Positions 1-13,518 of a DNA stretch of 64,000 nt are shown in pieces. Each line of letters starts with the position of its first letter. Position 1 is the stretch's first letter. The notes below the pieces were generated by a model that worked only from the letters and a program-made list of their open reading frames with translations, did not search any database and was not told where the DNA came from. The stretch comes from Epiperipatus broadwayi (Eukaryota; Onychophora; Udeonychophora; Euonychophora; Peripatidae), in contig JAQFVV010007214.1 in assembly GCA_028023455.1 (NCBI GenBank), forward strand, positions 62,001-126,000, given 5' to 3'. Made by a program: the position numbers and the translations under genes.

Positions 1-1134
1 TTGAAAAGATCAAAGGAAACAACAAGAATATTAACAAATTTAACGTATTAATTTAATTATTAGATAAAAATAATAACTGTAAATTTCAGCACTTTTATCA
101 AAAAATGAATGGTAATTTCAGCACTTTGATCAGATGACTATTAGATGGGAGGGAAAATGTTCTTGATGACATTCAGTATGGATAAAGAAGGTGTCATGTC
201 TGTGGTCATGTCTGTGTAATCTATGCCACATGAATTCTACTAGGTAAATAAGGGAGTTGATATTAAAAACGATAAAACAAATTCACAATAACAAACAAGT
301 AACTTTACAATGTAAACAATAAATTTTTAGAATCAGCAAATGCAAAAATCTCCAAAAACGCACGTATGTAATAGGGTTTGGTTGATGCATTTTAAAACCC
401 GGCAAAAAATAACGTGTATATAATAGATTTGGTTGACACATTTTAAAACATATTTTGTGACGATAAAAAAATATGGGGTTTATTTCATCTTTGCCTTTAT
501 AGTGTAACAATATATAAATATGTCGTTACATTAATTTAAAATAAAAACTTAAAAGTTCGCAAATAAAAGTAAAAAACTAAACGCTAAAATTAAAATGTTT
601 GTTAAACGTATATACATTCACACAGATGCCAAACTTTAAAAATATTTTTTTAAAAAAAAAAAACAAATAAATAAGTATTTGAACTACTTTTTTTATATAA
701 AAAAAAAAAAGTATAAGATTTAAAAATAAAAACAGGTATTAATTAATTTTTGTAATCTGTAAATGGAAATGATTGTTTATAAATTGTTTGAAAAGCAAGC
801 TAGCCGTGGGCTCTTGTATAATTAAAATGATCTGATGAAAGATAGATAAGAAAAAAAAGAGAAATTAGCTTGACCAATGGAAGCATTAAGCCTTGGCTCG
901 GACCCTAACGAAAGTGATGGATTAGTGATGTTTTGTTGATTGAATCTGTGTGGATAATATAAAAAGGGAAATACAGTTTTTTCGGACTTGATTTGATGAG
1001 AACGGTAAGATGCATTTGTTTTTTTTTTGTTTTTTAAAAAAAAAAAAAAGTTCCAACGTTGTGTGTTTGAGAGGTGGTAGGACGCACATACCACACTCTC
1101 TATTTAAAAAGGAAAAATGAAAAGACTGTGATAC
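1..1134. other. A+T-rich sequence without a supported gene
   Basis: No coding or RNA gene is supported here. Two short direct repeats are visible: a ~22-bp motif at about 80-101 and again at 110-131, and a ~50-bp imperfect tandem pair at about 361-460. A 90-codon minus-strand open frame (822-1094) shows no recognisable domain. Confidence 0.5.
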
Positions 1135-1226
1135 CTTGAACCAGCTATTGCCATCTCCAGAACATTATCTTCCAATGGAGGCGTCACAGGAATTAAAAGC
1201 AGAAACCTGGACTCTTCTACCATGAG
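1135..1226 (-). CDS. Candidate internal exon, unknown gene
   Basis: This 92-bp block stands out from the A+T-rich background with clearly higher G+C. On the minus strand it is open through one frame for about 30 codons and reads as a protein-like peptide, including IPVTPPLEDNVLEMAIAG. It is bounded upstream by a tract ending in TTCATAG (possible acceptor AG at 1227-1228) and downstream by AAG followed by GTATCA (possible donor at 1133-1134). I do not recognise the peptide and see no convincing neighbouring exon, so the gene is unknown. It could also be a small piece of a decayed element. The splice reading is an inference from composition, frame and dinucleotides only. Confidence 0.25.
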
Positions 1227-2525
1227 CTATGAACTTTACAAATTAACAACAACCAAAAAAAGTAATTAAGAACTTTCGTCATTGATTTTTTTAAAGATTC
1301 AGCTAATTTAAATTTTAAAATGAACTCTTATTTGATTTTCAAATTAATAATTGATTGTTTAAATTTATATAGTTAAGTTTTGCTAAAATCATTTCCATTT
1401 TATTATTTTTATTTGTAGTAATATTTATTGTAGAAATTATTAAATGCATTACATTTAAGTTGGGTATAGACGTTGCATAGATTCGTTAGCGGTTGATTAT
1501 GTTGTGGTTTCCACATTCGATTAGAATATATGGGTCAACGATATCACTGCAAGCATCTCACGATGAATGCTAATGGGATTTGTATATTCCCTATGCAAGT
1601 GATGTTTATCGATGACTTTGTATTTTGATCGGTTGTGTTTAATTTGGAATGTTTTTGACCGTGGAATCTGTGCAGCTGATCTGTACTCAACATTTTAAAA
1701 CAAATTTTATAAAATGCATTTGTGCGAACATATCTACATGTTAAATTTAAGTCAACGTGAATGGCTATATAGTTTTGTAAAGTTATATTAAGGGAGGGTA
1801 ATCTTAGGTTATTCGTTTCATGGTTGAATTGGCTCAATGGATTGGATATATTTGTGTAATTAGTAGATGTAGTATGAGATCCACTTCGGGCAGGATTGCA
1901 TATATACGCCACACACCCTCTGTTTGCCTATGGACGGGTTTGTAAGTTGGCAGAAGACCGCAGTCCATTCCTATGGAGTTTTTTGTTTATTGTTCTACTT
2001 GCCAACAGATGTAACATTCCTGTTGGTGGAGAGTCAATGTCTTCTCTATTTCTACTTATTGTTCAGATGTACATTCCTGACAGTATAGTATTTTGTGTTG
2101 TCGTATCATGCTACATTGAATACATGAATGTATCAGATGGATTGGCGCCAGTTTGGTTGCGAAATTTGTTGCCTAAGGTTAAATCAGGGAAGAATATTTT
2201 CTTTTCAAATGCAGATCTATGTAGTCTATTCATACTTGACTATCTAAATAAAATATTAAACTCATTGAAACTTAGTTAAATGTAAAATTAAAAGTTAATA
2301 TAAAAATCTAAAATGTTAAACTTATTCCTCAAAATTTAAATGTTATTTTATATGTGCGTAAATAAATATTTTTATGTGTTAATTTCTGGCAGTGGCTTTT
2401 ATTTATTGATATTTAAGATATAAATTAAGATATAGATTTTTATCTCTGCGTCTCCGCTGAGCTATTGACATGGGCTAACGATTGGAATATTTAGATAAAG
2501 TGGAATCTTAACAGCGCGTATCTGC
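1227..2525. other. Intergenic or intronic sequence with unassigned open frames
   Basis: Two moderately long open frames overlap here (minus strand 1544-1912, plus strand 1896-2279, 127 codons). Neither has a domain, motif or start context that I recognise. G+C is slightly higher at 1870-2200 than in the flanks. I see nothing else in this stretch. Confidence 0.4.
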
Positions 2526-2879
2526 CTACTCTACAAATTTTTCTAGGTTTAAATGCCTAGATGGTGCCTTGTAGAGCAGATATCGTAGTTTGCGGTTGGA
2601 TTCGATCTTCACTTTCATTTCGATCGTTATAATAGTCATCCTATCTTTTTTAGGTTGCATAATCCCTAATGGCTTCCAAATCTCTCTAAATAAATCATTG
2701 TTGTTGCTGCAATTGAAGCCACATAAATTCTGCCCAATAGGAATCCAGGATATGGTGTGTAGTTCCCTAGTAATTTTTATTTCCATATCATGACCATTAA
2801 TACATACTTTTCTGGAGGGTAGGATTTCATACCCTTGGAAATACTCTACTATATCTTTGGGAGGTTGTAGACCTTCTAT
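2526..2879 (-). pseudogene. Unrecognised coding remnant
   Basis: The minus strand is open for about 118 codons from 2879 down to a stop at 2526. Upstream of the first Met (2784-2786) the frame is still open for ~30 codons, which looks like a truncated 5' end and not a true start. The translation has balanced, protein-like composition, for example ILPSRKVCINGHDMEIKI and ELHTISWIPIGQNLCGFN, unlike the Lys/Ile/Asn-rich noise of most frames here. I do not recognise a family. A fragment of a transposon protein is the likeliest explanation, because all other coding remnants in the window are of that kind. Confidence 0.25.
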
Positions 2880-4628
<1,749 letters not shown>

Positions 4629-4837
4629 CTGCAATCCTACCATGTAGACAAAGGAGCAAACTTTCACAGCCTGTAAAAAAATGAGAAAAAGATCAATGTG
4701 AGCATTAAAAATTTAGCACTAAGGATAACTAAGGCCAGGAAAATAACAAATAAAAAAATAGACCTCACCCAAGTTAAAGAAGTAAGTGCAACATATACTT
4801 TATACAAAATAGTACACACACAAAAATTTTAAAAATG

Positions 4838-6590
4838 GCGTAGGAAGAAAAAAACATAGACTTGAATGGTGCCAAAATAAACAATCTTGATTTAAACACA
4901 GACAACAAAAAGTAAACATATGCAAATTAGCCAAATTAGTATAACAAACACACAGAATGGAAGAAAAAAATGTTAGAACAAAACTGAAAGATTTAGAAAA
5001 GTGACACAAAATGACATTATATGTCATAAGCTTACAAGAAAACAATAATGTTGAACTTAGAGATGGATTATCCACTGAGAGATGGACACAAGAAGAGCTA
5101 CATGAGATTAATGGAGCCTTCAATAGCACAATTTCCCAAAAGCTTTTTAACACATTTAAATGTTTTTTTTTTTTTTTTTTTACCAACAAAGTCTGTTGTG
5201 CTGGTGGTTATGGACAGAAACCTCTTCCTATATATGTTTTCCAGGGATTTTCTATATGAGAGCCTAACATTAAACACACTGTGGGATACACTTGCAACAA
5301 TTGGTAAACATCCCAACTCACGATATATAACCATTGAATTATTTGACCAGCATCAATGAGGGAAGTTCCAAACCCACATTAAGACATTGGAAAATTATAC
5401 CATAGTGATCATTGACAAAAATCTACAGAACTGTTACACAGGTATAATTTAAAATGCCTACTTTGGCTCTAACATTCAGGATTTTAAAAAATTAATACAG
5501 CCGTTCAGAGAAGGAATATATATAAAGCCGATCTACTTAAATGACACCCCTATACCAATAGCCCGTAGCAGTTTCAATTTTAAAATAAAACTAAAGGAGT
5601 CAATCAACCCAGAAGAATACCAAGGCAGATCGTTGACAAGGAAGTGATATTAACCATCTGCATTATGGGATTGAGACCAAAATACTTTGTGTGTGAATAG
5701 GAGGACACCTGGCAGCCAACTGTAAACAACAAAAGCAAAGAATAAGACAAATTAGAAAATGATATGAATAAAAAAGAAGCAAACAACAGATAGATTCTTC
5801 CAATTACCAAGAGAAAAAACAAATAGGGATCAAATCAAAAAGAGAAACACAGAGACAGGTAAAAAAATATGGCAAAATACTCTAGTACATGCAGGCTTTA
5901 AAAACAATGAAAACAACTCAGATGCAACTCAATGCCAAGAAGGGAAAAAATCAGCAATATTGACAATAACAGCTGAACAGGAAGAAAACCTAAGCCAGAT
6001 GATTAAAAACCAATATCAACCTCGAAAAAAAAAAAAAAACATGGACAGAGCACCAACAAACAAGCAAAAAAATCATGTTAAAATAGCAATAGGAGTACAA
6101 ACCTCAAATAAAAATAAAAGCGCAGTTAGTGAATTACAACTAACCACATCAAAAAATTGAACAAAATAATAAAGAGAAGAATAAAAAGGAACAAGAGGCA
6201 AGACAACAGGAGTTAGCTGATAAGTATGAACAAATAAATAATCAAAAAATATTCCTAGCAATGAGAATAAGAAACAAAACCACAGATGAAATCATGAAAA
6301 TAATTGCCCCAAACATGTTACAAATAAGACAATTGAATCAGAACAGAAATAAAGACCAGAGACACTGCCAAAGAAAGGCAAAAATCAAGAAAGTCAAAAC
6401 AGAAGAGTTGAACATTAAAACTTCTGAGCAAAATTACAAAGCCACCGAGACGACAGACAAAGAATATGAAGCAAAGATTTGAAGATGTGCAAGAGTTACC
6501 ACTAATATTAAATAAAAACACAAATGACACCACAAAAATATATACTTCAAATGAAAGTTAAAATCGCTCTTGATCTCACCCATGGACGAT
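4838..6590 (+). pseudogene. Decayed retrotransposon ORF1/Gag-like gene with zinc knuckle
   Basis: A degenerate protein gene can be followed on the plus strand across frameshifts and stops. Its order is: an N-terminal part at about 4838-5360 (fragments such as STERWTQEELHEINGAF); a well-preserved block at about 5458-5640 (LIQPFREGIYIKPIYLNDTP, then FNFKIKLKESINPEEYQG); a block reading KEVILTICIMGLRPKYFVC; and a broken CCHC zinc knuckle at 5688-5723 ending IGGHLAANC, where one Cys codon is now TGA. A Lys/Gln/Glu-rich tail follows to about 6590. Zinc-knuckle nucleic-acid-binding proteins of this layout are found in LINE ORF1 and Gag. I see no RT or integrase next to it, so the parent element class is open. 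It is certainly non-functional. Confidence 0.6.
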
Positions 6591-6989
6591 CTTTAACAAA
6601 TAAATGTAAATTAAAAATATAAACAAAACATTCACAACAGCAGATTTATACGCTGCAACTTGGTCGCAATTAAAATAATGGTCAAGATTATAGTTAAAAA
6701 TCCAAAGAAAAAACAAAACTATTAGGAGTTAAATTAACCACGTTAAAATAAATTTAACGTAGTAATACGCAAACATAATATGAAATGATTGTTTTACATA
6801 AATAATTGTCTACAAAGATATTCAAGCTTGAGGAATTAACCTCATGAAGTATGTAACTTTATATACAGTTGGTAGCAAATAAGTACAATGTAAAAATATG
6901 TAAACCATGCATGATTGATGTAAAACCTTTTTTGGAATCAATAAAGTGCCTTTGAAACATAATAATAATGATAATAGCAACAACACAAC

Positions 6990-6990
<1 letters not shown>
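6591..6990. other. A+T-rich sequence, nothing recognised
   Basis: This follows the lysine-rich tail of the decayed ORF1-like gene. No element end could be fixed. Confidence 0.45.
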
Positions 6991-7076
<86 letters not shown>

Positions 7077-7083
7077 AATAATA
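6991..7083. repeat. Compound (ATA)n/(ATG)n microsatellite
   Basis: An (ATA)n run of about 50 bp changes directly into about ten ATG units and then back to a few ATA units. Confidence 0.97.
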
Positions 7084-7563
7084 CAATATACAATTTTGTC
7101 AACAGCAATTTTTTACAGCTGCTGTAAAACAGAGATACTTAGGAAGAAATGCTAACCATTTTTTAAAAAAATTGCTTTCTCTTTTATTTAATCAATTAAA
7201 TAATATGTTATATAAATACTCTATACATAATCTCATATAGTTTATTAAAATTAAATATATGCTAAGAAGTAATGAAATAAAATAAAATGATTAATGCATT
7301 AGGATAACAATGTAAGCAGGTTTTTTTTTAAATTCATGTAGCAAAAGTTTTATAAATGAATTTTTCTACAGTTTGGTGTGAGGTTTTATTTTTACAAACA
7401 AATATCCCTCTCACAATGACTTCCATTAATAGAGTTTATTTATAATACCATTCCTTCCCTAGAAGTCGCTATAATGTACTTTATAAATCCATGTGTGTAA
7501 AATTTAAAAAAAAAATCAGATATATTAATCTTTAACTGAGGTTTAAAGTTATATCTGTGCTAG
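7084..7563. other. A+T-rich sequence, nothing recognised
   Basis: No gene or element is recognised between the microsatellite and the hammerhead-bearing repeat. Confidence 0.45.
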
Positions 7564-7866
7564 AGATAATCTCTAGTTTCGAAAATGATTAATAATAATC
7601 ATTAGTGTATTTATCTGAAATGGGTGGCATCAAAGTTGTGAGTGGAGGAAGTTTGACAATGGTAAATGAAAAAGTAACAATTTACTCTAGATAAATACTT
7701 TGCATATAATAAAGATATATATGAGATATGGAGACCTGGGCCAACTGATGAGTGCTAGTTAGCATGAAATGCATCTTGGGGGTCATTTGTCTTTTATTAT
7801 ATCTTTATTTATATGAATTTGAAAAGAATTGGGGAAGTGTGGAGATATTTATTATATTTATAAATC
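7564..7866 (+). mobile_element. ~300-bp dispersed repeat carrying a hammerhead ribozyme, copy 1
   Basis: This ~303-bp block recurs in the left arm of the large inverted repeat (41191-41494, opposite strand) and in the right arm (47393-47700). It matches the left-arm copy at close to 85-90% by eye. Homology starts at the small palindrome AGAGATAATCTCT and ends near TTATAAAT. It has no open frame, LTRs or terminal inverted repeats. The most conserved core is the ribozyme fold described separately. A short non-coding unit of 170-400 bp with a type I hammerhead is the known layout of animal retrozymes and related Penelope-dependent elements. Here only one monomer is present and I see no clear target duplication, so the class is an inference. 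Confidence 0.65.
7733..7784 (+). ncRNA. Type I hammerhead ribozyme, core intact
   Basis: All conserved core parts are present in order. Stem I 5' strand is GACC-TGGG-CCAA (7733-7744). The core CTGATGA is at 7745-7751. Stem II is GTGCT / AGCAT (7752-7756 with 7761-7765, one G-U pair) closed by loop AGTT. GAAA is at 7766-7769. Stem III uses the self-complementary ATGCAT (7769-7774). The cleavage triplet ATC ends at 7775. Stem I 3' strand is TTGG-G-GGTC (7776-7784), giving 4 bp next to the core, an internal loop, then 4 more bp. Predicted cleavage lies between C7775 and T7776. Stem III has no room for a hairpin loop as a 3-bp stem, so cleavage as a dimer is likely, as known for other short-stem-III hammerheads. 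Activity is not proven. Confidence 0.75.
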
Positions 7867-9496
7867 TACTGTCTATACAATTTGAGTTTTAAACGTTTTC
7901 TCTCCATTTTGAGTACATTTTCTAAATAACTTGGTAAAATTCACGAGGGATTCAGGTTAAATATTAGGCAGTTGACAGTTTTTTTTCTTCTTTTTTTTTA
8001 ACTTGATCATTCTAATGCCGATTCAATACAGCTTCAATAAAACAAGAACCCAAACTAATTAATTTTAAGAAAAATGGATTATTTTAACACTTTTGTTAAA
8101 ACAGGCAAAAGTCTCCATACAGTAATGCCAAAAAATGAAATGGTAAAAAAGAAATGGTGATCAGGTGATGTTTAGTGGTTTAACAATTATGCTAATCTAT
8201 TATTTTCATTACTTTTATGGCCTCATTTTATTTTAATTACAGCAATTTTTCAAATGCCATTATTATTTTATTGAATTTTCAAACACTGTAATTATTAAAT
8301 TGCTAGAATTTTTGACGTTTTCAAATTTCATATCACAAAACAGGTTTAATCTTTTTATTAATTTATTTTTAATTTAATTATTTTAATTCTATTTTTTTAA
8401 CAATTGTATATTTAAATTAATTGTTTTTCAATACATTTTATACATTTTTTTAATCTTTGATAAAAGAGAAACAGTTCTAACATAATTTATTATTTTCCAT
8501 AAATTTGAATACTTTTAGCAAATCTCTAATTGTTTATTATTATTTTAAAATATAACTTTTAATAAGATATTCCAAAATTTGGATATTACCTACAATTATT
8601 GCATTTTATACTTTAGTTTAAGAAATTTATTCTATTTTATATAATTTTATTTAATACTTTTGAACGCTATATTTATTAGCTAACTTCACCATGCTTAAAA
8701 TCAAATTACTGTATTATCATAACCAAAGCCGACATGGCTGACAATGATATGAATAAGAGATTACTCATTTTAATAATAATGATATCTACGCCACTGACAA
8801 CCTCCATGGTAATTTTCTGTCAAATATATTCACAACCATTAAAAGGTGATCATTTTTCAGTTCCTTTAACTTATTTATATTATTTTTACATCTCCTCCTT
8901 TCCGATTATATCCACATTCGTGTCTTTACTGTGAGAGACAACAACTAAATGTTCTGCTATCTTATAAATATTGAGTTTTTCATTTATAAATCTACAGTTT
9001 CTGTTAAAATGGCCAATTTTTGACAACACGTTAAAACATTTTTTTGTATACCTGAAGTCTGGTCTCTCAGTATGTATTACTTTTATTTCAACTGAATCCA
9101 TTTGTTTAGAGTATAAATTTCAAAGTATTATATAATATATTTTCTTAAGTGGATTTATATTGTACTTTTCTTATTAAGGTTTGGTTAACTTAATTATACT
9201 TTTCTAAAGTTATCATCTATCATTCCATATAATAGTTGTTCTCAAAATCTTTCATTTTACTATAGGTCATAACCACAATCTTTGTATTGTTCTTAGTGCT
9301 ATATATCATATTTTTTGCAAGATAATTGCTTTTATTTCCTTAATCTAAATCATCCACTCATTTAGTTACCACAGGGGTAAAATAAATGTTTAGTTTTTCC
9401 TTCCACTTAGGGTTACAAAGTTAATTTGCCAACATACACTTTTCTGCAAACCACATAATTATAGATTCTTTGAATGTTTTTTTTAATTATTTTTCT
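7867..9496. other. A+T-rich sequence, nothing recognised
   Basis: No gene, RNA or repeat with a definable boundary is seen. Short open frames at 8734-8934 and 8886-9101 carry no domain. Confidence 0.5.
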
Positions 9497-9796
9497 TACA
9501 TATTATGAATTATTTTCCTAAAATATACTGAAAATATAGTTATTTTAGAAAAATAGTAAGATTCTAATAAAATATTGTATACGTTTACAAGAACACAAAT
9601 TGAAAATGAAATCATCGCTAAGAACAATTTTCACACATGTCAACAGTTTAAATTGCCCCAAGCTCTTTATTTGATTTTCACACCAAAATTAATAGTTTAG
9701 AGTATTTCTCTGGCATTTATTTACATATTGTAATGTATTTTGGTAAAATATGCTGAAAATAGAGTTATTTTAAAAAAAATAGTAAGATTTTAGCAA
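9497..9796. repeat. Pair of ~75-bp direct repeats
   Basis: The segment at about 9497-9573 is repeated imperfectly at about 9722-9796, in the same orientation about 225 bp apart. Both contain AAAATAT(A/G)CTGAAAATA followed by AATAGTAAGATT. No element type could be assigned. Confidence 0.6.
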
Positions 9797-12379
9797 TTTT
9801 TTTTTTACTTTTTCACCACATAATTGAGAAAGAAAGTCAATGACATATGCCACATTTTTTAATTGGTTATGAACATTATTTTTAAATTCCCCACTATAAA
9901 ATATTTTTATAAGAATAAATAGAAAATTATTTTTGAAAAAAATTTCCTTCACTTTCATAATCTGACAAATTATTAATATACTTTTTTAGAAATGAAACTA
10001 AAATGAATATAATATTAACAGATTAATGTATTTTTATTCCTGATTATGTAATTGACCAATCAAAAATTTAGACTTTTAAATCACTCAGCCAACTATTATT
10101 TAGTCATATCAATAATAAAGATTTATTGTTAAAGATTAAAATGTTAAATGTCCTAATTATTATAAGTAAATATTTTAATCACAGAGATAACTTAGATTTG
10201 ATTTATGTAATATAAAATTGAGATTGTATGCCCTAGCCAAATATAAATATTATTATTGGGTTTACCATAATCCTGATATATCATTATTATTTATTAATAT
10301 ACATTTATAATTGAAGTATTTTCTACATTTAATGTAATTATTAATTTAACATGGACTCTACTAATATATGCTGTGTTTTAAATATATGTTTGTATAACAA
10401 GTTTATTCAATAAATGCTTGTAGATGTTCACTAATGTCAACTTCTCTTGCATCCAATCTACTAACTATGATGTAATTTATTATTGTTTTGAATGTACATG
10501 CAACTAAGTTGCTTTAAAACATTTTTCTTCCCAAACAAGTTGTCTATGATAGTCAATTGGTGTTGTGAAAATTTTCAATAAAAATAAACCAGTTGAATTT
10601 AAGTATCAATACCATTCAACTATTTTTGGTAAAACTCAAATGTATATACCAACATCTGCATTAAAGTGATCTTCAAAAAAATTGATCTTTATCATACTAA
10701 AGTTTTTCTTCTTTGAAATTTCTAAATCTAATTACTGGAACATGGATACTAATAAAATGAGCACAACGATTAGCCTTTCATTGTTATAAGATTTAAATGA
10801 GACTTTACATCACATCAACATCATTCAATATCTTTTCACTGATTGCTCTTCCAAAATATTTGTATCTATCCATCACTTTTATTAAAATGTTTCAGAAAGA
10901 GTGGCTATATCGATCATAAATCTTGCCAGTTCCTTAGCTATCCTGCCAGTTCTCCATTTTGATCTTGAAGAGATTATATTACATAAATTTTGTACATTTT
11001 TGTACCTATATTTAAGGGGGGAAATAGATTCATAATACCTCAGTACAGTAACTAACTTGTGCTTTTCCACTGCTATTCATATTACTGACATTATCATTAT
11101 TATTTTTGCCACGGTAATGAATAACCCAAAAGATTAACACCCTAGCAAGATTCTGTGAGAGAAGCCTTTTACACTCATTTTCTAAATCTTCTCACTTTCA
11201 TGATAGGGATGGAGATCTCTAAATAGATCTAAACACATAATGTTGTTATTTGAAATTCCTGCCTCACTTAAATATAGTTGTAAACCAATTCATTCATGAT
11301 TTTTCTGCCTCTAGCAAAGACCACTATATAAAGACTGCCAATTTATTAAGGATGTCACTATCAATATTTTTGTAGATCTTAAGACATTGAAGTAAGTAAA
11401 AAAGCTGTGCAGTCAATAACACTGTGCATGTATAATGAATGGAAACACACAATCTCATTATCACAGCTAGCATGAAACCTCAAGATCATTATGAAGAGGT
11501 ACTATGGCATGACAATTTCATAATAATGGGTTACTACATGAATTATGTGATTGAAAGAAAAAAGGACACAGAATGGTTTTGAAACAGTAATATTTGACAA
11601 ACCAACATTCTATCCTACAAGACAGCAGGATTTCTTGATCAGACATCTTATATTTGTTATACATAGATAATCTTTATATCTAAAAGTCATTCCTTATCCT
11701 GCTACATATGGAACCTGGCATTAACCTGAGCACAGAATTAACAAACATCATATTTTGAATCACAAAAACTGTAAACCTTGGAATCTGTGCAGTATTTTAG
11801 CTAGATATAATATTAAATTTAATGTGATTAAATAATTCTATATATTTTCCCAACTGACCATCCTTAAACATATTTGACTTTAGAATTATTTATATTTATT
11901 ATGGATTCAAGTATAAAATTTCTAGAAAATCTTTCTGATTTATTTTTTTATTTGAAAATTTCACTGTTCTTTTTCTGTTCGAAAAATAATTGATCTTAAA
12001 TACAATAAATATGTAGTTTGGATTTAGTTCAGATAGTAGAATCATTTCAATGGTATTGCAGAGAACCTGGAGATTAAAGAATTTTGTTTAGTTTTAAAAT
12101 GCCAAATGCATGATTTTAAAATTTTCAGTCATATGATCGAAATGTTTTATCCAATAACATTTGAAACAAAATCTGAAAATGTTTATGTGATGTTTAGATT
12201 AAATTTTGATAAATTGACTTGGTAGGGAATTTTGTTTGCTCAACAGTGCATCTATAAACCAAATAAATTTCTAGTCTTTTATATACTCCTCTTTTTAAAA
12301 TAATTCAATTAGTTTTTTCTATTTTAAAATAAATTATTAGAGAGTTATTACAGCACTGAATTGACTAATTAAAAACACA
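9797..12379. other. A+T-rich sequence, nothing recognised
   Basis: I see no gene or element in this stretch. The occasional 60-codon frames are what this base composition gives by chance. Confidence 0.5.
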
Positions 12380-12459
12380 CTTAACTAACAGAAAGCAATC
12401 TCAACTAATCGAAAGCAAACTTGACTAACAGAAAGCACACCCAACTAATCGAAAAAAGC
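12380..12459. repeat. Minisatellite, ~21-bp units
   Basis: Four units of about 21 bp alternate between ACTAACAGAAAGCA and ACTAATCGAAAGCA, so the higher-order period is about 42 bp. Confidence 0.75.
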
Positions 12460-13425
12460 ATCCTGAAAATAATTGAGCATCTGCTTTTATACCCAAATAA
12501 ATCAATCATCAGATTGGTGGATTAGACTTTCACATGATGGTCTAATTTACATATTCAGCCAAAAGTGCACAATTAAAATCAAAAAATAAAAATAATGACT
12601 CAATTTTTTAAAACATTACTTAAAAATATTAATTCTAAATTAATTTTTATACTTTATTAAAATCAACTAAATATTATTAAAATAGCATTTTAGAAACAAT
12701 ATTTTATTATTTTATCGACATTCAGTTTTAATGTATCTATTTTTCTATAAAACAAAATATTTAATTTTTGCTAACTACATTCGCTTTTAACAACTATTTA
12801 AATATTTTATGATAACTAATTTTAATATTTTATCTCATAGTAGATAATAAATATTTTCAATTCTACTGTGTAATTTTAAAGCAATTTTGAAAATTTGTTA
12901 ACAAGAAAACTAGTAAGCACACATGTATGAATATTTGCATGTCACATGACTTACAACTGAGACAGAATATATAAAATTTTGCTGTCTGCAAATGAAATAA
13001 ATGTTTAATTACAACAATTATTATTTTAAAAAAAATAATATATTAATATAATTTAGAATATTAATTTTGATATGATGAAATTGAATACACATTTCTCCAC
13101 CACAAATGCTACTACTACTTTTAATAAATAAATATTTTTAAATACAATTATTAAATATAATTTTCATTATAAAATATACTGTTTATTTAATTATAGATTG
13201 TTACTTTTAAAATACAGCTTTTAATGCTTATTTAAGAGATTTGTTAATACACTATTTTATTATGGCCAGCTTTCCCAACCATATACAACTATAACATTTA
13301 ACTTTATTTAACTGTTTTTAATATATTTAGCATAATTTTATACATTAAATATTTTCATTTTACTTTAATTAAGCTTTTAAAAAGATTGTCAGCATAACAT
13401 AGTAATCATATCAATAGAATACATC

Positions 13426-13432
13426 TTAAATT

Positions 13433-13472
<40 letters not shown>

Positions 13473-13518
13473 AATTTACAGATATATATCTATACATATA
13501 TATATATATATATATATT
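13426..13518. repeat. (TA)n arrays flanked by a perfect inverted repeat
   Basis: A (TA)n run is bracketed by TAAATTTAAA and TTTAAATTTA, so 13426-13479 is one perfect palindrome. A second (TA)n run follows to 13518 and is joined to TGTAACCC, a junction also seen beside other (TA)n arrays in this window. Confidence 0.85.

Noticed and set aside
832-870. CTGATGA followed by GAAA-like runs as a second hammerhead
   Set aside because: No stem II between the two motifs and no matching stem I. Other CTGATG occurrences (for example 28491, 28921, 40121, 43897, 50931) also lack GAAA or stem II.
1896-2279. 127-codon plus-strand open frame
   Set aside because: No domain, no start context, and partly overlapped by another open frame. 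Left as unassigned sequence and not called a gene.
12380-12459. Short regular array as a CRISPR
   Set aside because: Units are contiguous with no unique spacers, and the genome is eukaryotic. It is a minisatellite.
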